Shown here: piece after piece, positions 58,901 to 64,000 of the stretch | Position numbering within the stretch: position 1 is the stretch's first letter | Layout of the letters: the number at the start of each line of letters is the position of its first letter | NCBI GenBank assembly: GCA_004154925.1 | Contig: QJNS01000052.1 | Location: forward strand, 62,001 to 126,000 | Source: Monosporascus cannonballus | Taxonomy: Eukaryota; Ascomycota; Sordariomycetes; Xylariales | Reading direction: 5' to 3' | DNA length: 64,000 bases | Translations under genes and position numbers: made by a program | The notes under the pieces: model-generated | Told to the model about the DNA's origin: nothing | Databases searched by the model: none | Seen by the model: the letters and a program-made list of their open reading frames with translations, nothing else

Positions 58901-61595
58901 CTTTGGCGATACCGTAAAGATTTAATTAGGAATCCGTATATTCCTTATGATATAACAAATCTTTTGATTATTTTTGTCCGGTATTTCTATTTCGTTTTCC
59001 TAAAAAAATATTCATTTTTTCCAATTAATCCGCAAGTTGTTAAAATAAAGCCAGGGTATTCCCAAAATAATATCGTATCCGGAAATATTAACGATATCTA
59101 ACGAAACGTATTCCTGATATCTTTGAATTTGTAGCGGGAATTCCTTAATTTCTTGGAGAACTTATTTATTTTCGTAAATAAATAGGTTTCCGTCCACCGT
59201 ATGCAATTTGTAAAATTTTAATTTACATTTCCTGAAAATATGATATTTTTTGGTTTTTATAAGGGAAATAAAATTACTTTTTATTTTTAAGTTAATTATA
59301 GGTTTAAACGTTTTGTTTTTATATTAAAAAGTTTTTGATTTAGTTACGCATTCTTTTATCGCTTTATATAAGGTTTTGTAAATTAGGGCTTTTTAATATT
59401 TTAATTTTGAAGGCCTTTATAATTTTTTAATTTTTGATACTATCTGGCTTAAGCGAATATTTATTCGTAAACCTTTTTATAACATATTTACCATTTTAAT
59501 TGTTTTTGTATTAAAATTATATTTCTTTTGCCGTTTTTGCATTAAGTTTGCAAAGAAGGATTATTTTTATCTTGGTTTATCTTTGAGTTTTAATTTTTTT
59601 TTAAATTAAGGGGTAAGAACGGTAAACTTTTGAAAAGCCTATTTCTGTATTTAGGAGTTTATATTAAACATAAAATATCGGGGAGTAATATAAGTATTTT
59701 TGCGATATAACTTGTGGGCTTTATTTTAATTCGGGATGTAAGTAACAAAACCGAGAGTATTTTGGTTATCGTAAAATTTCCGCATATCGGCATTCGTTAT
59801 TTGCTTCGGTAAATTTTTTGTTATTTTATCCAGGCCAAAACTTATTATTTTCCTTAGTTTTGAAGTAAACGATTTAGCTCTCGAAATAAAAAGTAATAAA
59901 ATGTAATAAGTCGAAAGGATTTACGGTTAACTCCTTTAAGTAAACAGTACATTCTGGGAGCTTATAAAATTTTGAGGATATTTATTTATAACTACTGATA
60001 TCTGGTCGAAATTAACCGTCCTTTAAATATATCTTATATTTCTAGAAATTAAGATGGTATTAATATTTTAGTTTTATGGTTATTTTAGAAACCGTTTATT
60101 CTGGATGGTATTTAAAAGCTTTAACTTTAATATCCTAGCAAATAAAATAATATTCGCACTTTGGGTTATTATTTTAAATTTAAGTAAATATAGCGATAAT
60201 AAATTCTAGTTAGAAAAAAATCGAATTAACTTTTCTTTTCTTTTATTTTATTGTTAATTTTTTGTTTAATTATTTTAACCTTTTTCGATAATTAAAAAAT
60301 TATTCCTTTTTTGGAATTTTGTTTAACAAGAAAATAATATTTATTTTTAAAATACCCCTTTTTGCTATAATTAAAACATTTCATTTTATATTTGTTTTTT
60401 AGGTTCCTTTCAAATGGAATTTGTTTTTTTTAAAGTTTGCCTTTATATTTCTTAATTCAATTACTGGAGCTTTTATGATTACCTTGTTTGCCGGTTCTTT
60501 TTTTCGAAATATCGATTAAAGATATATTGGTTGGTAATAATGACCTTATCTATATATTTTGCAAAAAATCCTATTTTAAAATTTATATATAGTTCGTCCT
60601 TAATATAAGGGTTTAGGCCGTCATAATAAAGATAAAATAAGGCGTTTTCAGATAATTTTAAAATAATTACCAAACAATTAAATTTAATTATATATTCCGA
60701 CATTAATTTGGTTTGACGAAAAAACTTACATTATTTAATTGCATATTGGTTTTTATTTAAATTTTCAAATAAAGTTCGTAATGTTTTCTCGAAAAATCTA
60801 TGTTTATTAAAAATATAATTAATTATATCCGAAAGTTTTTCGGGGTAAATTTGCAAATAATTTTCATAATGGGTTCGAATTATAAAAAAACGTTTCCGGT
60901 ATATAATTAAAAAATAGCTATTATTTTCTAATAATTCTTAATTAAAGAATTTTCGTAAAACTTAAGGTAAAATTTAGCCTAAGCCAGAAATCTTTCCGGG
61001 TCCTTTAATTATTCGTAAAGCCTTAGAGAAATTGGCTTATAGGCTTTAACGTCCGGCATTTTATAATAGCTGGAAAGTAAAATAAATTCTTTTATATCGG
61101 GTTTATACCGAACAATAATAAGGTTAAGGCGTTTTGCTATTAAACGAACTCCGCTTTTCTTTTTAAAGTTTTAATTTTTATTATTAAGATATATAATTTC
61201 TTATTAATAATCAATTTTTTTCTTTGTTTTCTAGAACCTTATTTTACATTTTTCTTTTATTTCCTTTTTAAGTTTTTTCTTCTTTAACCTTTTTCCTTAA
61301 ATTTTAATAATAACCTTAAAAATCAAAATAAGTTATTATTAAGGTTATGAAAAGAATTTCTTTAAAATTAAATAGTAAAGGGTGTTATATTATTAATTAA
61401 TTAAAAAACGTTTTAAATAAGAGATAAGTCGTTAAGTTTTATTAATAATATTTTACCGGCTAATAACAGAAATCGTATGTATTATTTATTTTCTGAATGT
61501 TATTTTATATTATCGTTTATATTAAGTTTAAAAAATTTTATACCTTAATTAAGCAATAAATTATTCGTTAACTACTGATTAAAAACTTATTAAAA
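55895..61595 (-). pseudogene. Element G gag-pol relic (- strand)
   Basis: Gag: a frame at 60703-60479 is open for 74 codons and contains LFYLYYDGLNPYIKDELY, the capsid C-terminus. The zinc knuckle CFNYSKKGYFKNKY is at 60378-60337. RT has an intact YLDD at 58318-58307 (FDYLDDILI). Integrase is about 56500-57300. The chromodomain is at 56132-55944 (YEVQxILDFKIIKNK), with stops at both conserved Trp positions. After it the frame stays open through RPRSQTTTV to TAA near 55897, so the family II pol ends further on than it appears in E. Confidence 0.82.
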
Positions 61596-62018
61596 TAAAA
61601 TTAACTTATTATATATCTACTTAGAAATAAAGGTAATAACCGAAAAAAGTTTTAATTTGCAGATAATAATAAGGCGAAAAAATAATTTAATAATTTATTT
61701 ATTAAAAAGATTTAAAAGCTTTTCCTTCAATTAGAAAAGGATATAATTATTTTTAATTTAAAAAACTTAAATTAATAATTAAGAAATAAAAAACTAAGCT
61801 AGTAATATTTATATAAAAAACCAATTTATTATATATCCTTATTCTCAAAGTAAGTATATCGTAAATTTATTGGATATGTATAATTTGGTTCCAGATTACC
61901 TAAATTTACCAGATTACTTTAAAAGCCAAGCTTCCCTGTTCGTAATTTAGCCGTGATAGGTCCGCGCTAGGTCTTAAAGGTTAGTCTCCTCAAGGCAGGA
62001 ACCCCTGTTCCCGTAACA
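61596..62018 (-). repeat. Element G 5' LTR (423 bp)
   Basis: Aligns end to end with 54827-55248 and is more RIP-degraded. The right edge (GGGAACAGGGGTTCC on the - strand after TGTTAC) is GC-rich. Confidence 0.88.
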
Positions 62019-62186
62019 TAATTATCCTAAAAACAGAAATATTAGTAACGAAAATCAAAACAATATAAGCCCCTTTTTTAACCGAATTAAGATTTTTCTA
62101 GAAAAAATAACTTAATATTATAAAAGAATTATATTAATGAATCAATTTAATTCAATGAGAATAAAAATTATCTATTACACTAAAGA
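62019..62186 (+). pseudogene. Element F integrase C-terminus (right-hand piece)
   Basis: TAATTATCCTAAAAACAGAAATATTAGTAACG aligns with 49640-49800 of E and continues the F piece that ended at 54826. It is broken off at 62187 by H. Confidence 0.65.
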
Positions 62187-62583
62187 TATAACGGCTAAGA
62201 GTTTAACCAACCATTCAACCTTAGTCCTACGGGTTTATATTAGCAGAAATATCGTAAGAATTTAACCAATAAATACAATAATCGTATTACGTCTCGTAAT
62301 ATCAAAAATATCTTAAGTAACGAATTATTGTTACAAACTAAAATTATCCAAATTATAGAAATAATAAACGTATATATTTTTGTTTTAGCTTAAGGTATTT
62401 AAACGGTTTAAACCTTTAAGCGCATTAAGCTCTATAAGCCCCTTTACCGGCTTAAAAGGTTTAGGGTACTTAACACCTTAAAACCTTTAAGCCGGTTACG
62501 TAACTTTTTGGCAGTAATCGAGGCTTATTTTGTTCGTAACCCTGACCGTTTGCAAAAAAAACCAAGACTGGTAAGTTATAATA
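62187..62583 (-). repeat. Element H 3' LTR (397 bp)
   Basis: On the - strand it starts TATTATAACTTACCAG and ends AGCCGTTATA. U3 is built from CCTTTAAGC/GGCTTAAAAGG motifs, unlike the other family I copies, while R-U5 is shared. The E-box position reads TTACGTAA. Confidence 0.82.
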
Positions 62584-63204
62584 CGATTTTCCCTTTTCCA
62601 AAAACTTTATTCCTAAAAATCAAATTATTCGTTTGTTATTTTTGGTACGTAATCTTTTTTTAATCTTTCGTTATATCGTATTACGTAAAAGAATTCGTTT
62701 TTGTAAACGTATTAACGCCTTTATTTTTTCAGAAGGTATTAAACGTTTTGATTTTAAAATACATTTTATTTTCGTTATAAAAAAGGGTATAAAATGCAAA
62801 TTTATTCGGAATATTTTAAAATATGCTCCTTATATCTATTATAACGGTTTTTATAATATTTTTGGTCCTTTAAAAATTAAATATTAAAAGCTTTTAGACG
62901 AAAAAGATCGCGTAAAGCGTAAAAAAAATAAGTTCGCGAAATATTACGAATGGCTATTAATAAACTAGATCGTTTACAAAAACAAAGGCGGCTACTCCGT
63001 TATCGTAACATCGAAATGTTTCGTCGTAATATTAAAAACACTGAAACTATAAAAGATTTCGAACGTTTCGAAAAAAAAAACCAAAAATAGTTAAAAGCTG
63101 CCGTTACGGGTTATTATGTTAACGCAGGCCGCGGCTAACTGGCCCGATATCTCGGTTATTAATTGGTCGATTATCAACTAGAACGAGTCCGTCGTTATTA
63201 ATAA
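62584..63204 (+). pseudogene. Antisense ORF of element H: best-preserved copy of the family I Cys-cluster, coiled-coil protein
   Basis: A frame open from 62633 to 62887 (first ATG at 62633, true start unknown) contains the cluster: position 11 is Cys (62795-62797), and positions 20 (62822), 23 (62831) and 30 (62852) are Tyr. Positions 1 and 4 are Phe and Val. After a TAA the same frame continues with LLDEKDRVKRKKNKFAKYYEW, a charged helix. One frame slip near 62940 leads to MAINKLDRLQKQRRLLRYRN and on to KAAVTGYYVNAGRG, LARYLGYQLVDYQLERVRRY and stop TAA TAA. Except for one TAG within GRG-LARY and one before KAAVT (Gln-type changes) it reads through. It converges on the chromodomain of H at TTATTAATAA (63195-63204). 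The product is unknown. Confidence 0.6.
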
Positions 63205-64000
63205 AAGTTCTTTAATAAGTATTAGGCGTTAATAAAATTTTTAATAGGTTTTTTAATATTTTCGGAATCCGAGTACTTTTTTTTACTAAATCAAATACTA
63301 AATAAATCTGTTTTATTTTCGCATATCGAAAAATTTCTTTACTTCGTATATTTATTCGTTTTCTACATTTACGTTATTTTATACGGTATGCACCTTAAGT
63401 ATATTTGCTACTAATTCGAATAAAAAAAGATAAAACATTAAATAAAATTTAACATTTAATAAAAGTTTGAATTAATAATTATTCTCTAAGAATCTTTAGC
63501 GGTTTTATATAGATCGATATACTTAAAATCGAATTTTTTTATTAAGTTATTTTATTTGAATATTTTTGGTAACAAAAAAAACCATTTCCCTTTTTTTGAA
63601 AAGTAATTCCTTTAACCTTTTTTATTTATAATATTTACTTATTTAATTTCGTACAACGTCCAGTTTTATTTTAATTTCCTAATATAATTATCGTAATTAT
63701 TTTAATATAAAAATTACCTTAATATTAATTAGACCGTCGTCGCGTATTTCCTTTTAACCTTTTAAACTAAAACCAAAATTTACGTTTACTAATATTATTT
63801 TATTACTTTTATAGTAATTAATATTATAGGCTAATTATACAATTAATAATTTCCCAACCCAGTTATTTTATTCGTAATTAATGTAATATCGTACACAAAT
63901 TTCCAAAATTTAATATATATATTTTCTTTACTTCTTTATTTAATGTTGAAATACGTTAAATAATATATATTTACAGCCGATTTATGCTATTAAGGCTACC
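63195..64000 (-). pseudogene. Element H chromodomain and integrase relic
   Basis: The chromodomain at about 63365-63205 reads VKKFFDMRK, N-R-F-I and YLI with TAA/TAG interruptions at Gln/Trp positions. Integrase C-terminal sequence continues to the window edge and aligns with 19440-20050 of C. Confidence 0.75.

Larger units (their letters stand above)
54827..62018 (-). mobile_element. Chromovirus G (family II), full length, inserted in F
   Basis: The LTRs are 54827-55248 (3' LTR, 422 bp) and 61596-62018 (5' LTR, 423 bp). The flanks TAATC (54822-54826) and TAATT (62019-62023) form a TSD with one C-to-T change. Total length is 7,192 bp on the - strand, with gag, pol, chromodomain and an antisense frame. 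Confidence 0.9.
35217..62186 (+). mobile_element. Chromovirus F (family II), broken into pieces by D, G, a small insert and H
   Basis: The pieces are 35217-39491, 53653-54627, 54768-54826 and 62019-62186. Each junction continues homology to the uninterrupted pol of E: the sequence before 39491 and after 53653 joins at RNase H, and that before 54826 and after 62019 joins in the integrase C-terminus. At 62187 it is broken again by H, whose far end lies outside the window, as does the rest of F. Confidence 0.8.
62187..64000 (-). mobile_element. Chromovirus H (family I), 3' part, running out of the window
   Basis: The 3' LTR (62187-62583), polypurine tract, antisense frame and chromodomain/integrase are present in the same order as in C. 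AAAGA (62182-62186) should be the left TSD; the right end lies beyond 64000. Confidence 0.85.

Overview
This window is an AT-rich block of a filamentous ascomycete (Pezizomycotina) genome, made of decayed LTR retrotransposons nested inside one another. I found no intact host gene. C:G to T:A transitions dominate: Cys codons read Tyr, Trp codons read stop, Gln codons read stop, and CpA is depleted with TpA in excess. That is the footprint of repeat-induced point mutation (RIP). I cannot name the species from sequence alone.

Left third (1-18298). A 3' fragment of a Ty1/Copia element (K0, + strand, LTR 1806-1968) is followed by a 475-bp TRIM-like element with 122-bp LTRs (2035-2156 and 17978-18099). 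The TRIM was split by a Copia element K (2384-17968, - strand, 165-bp LTRs, TSD AGAAC). K was in turn hit by a short LTR-like insertion (6321-6526, TSD AATAA) and by Ty3/Gypsy chromovirus A (7344-17410, 385-bp LTRs, TSD TAATT). A carries in its RT the LTR and gag-pol of a related element B.

Middle (18299-35216). Chromovirus C is complete on the - strand (18299-24725). Next comes a graveyard of old solo or broken LTRs (25.8-27.6 kb) and two second-family chromovirus fragments, J (- strand) and M (+ strand), which meet near 31.45 kb. A largely unmutated family I solo LTR lies at 34555-34977.

Right part (35217-64000). Chromovirus F (+ strand) is broken by D (39492-53652), which is itself broken in its integrase by E (44072-51294). 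F is also broken by a small GC-richer insert (about 54.63-54.77 kb), by G (54827-62018, - strand) and by H (62187 to beyond the window, - strand). Target-site duplications and realignment to sibling copies support these joins.

Two chromovirus families are present: family I (A, B, C, D, H) and family II (E, F, G, J, M). Both have gag with a CCHC knuckle, a Ty3-type RT with YLDD, RNase H, integrase and a C-terminal chromodomain. Most striking, both carry an extra reading frame on the opposite strand between the chromodomain and the 3' LTR. In family I it encodes a Cys cluster spaced C-x2-C-x6-C-x8-C-x2-C-x6-C followed by a basic coiled-coil. In three family I copies it converges on pol at a palindromic TTATTAATAA in which both strands read their stop codons. 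The Cys spacing equals that of Zn(II)2Cys6 clusters. This conserved antisense gene is the best candidate here for something little described.
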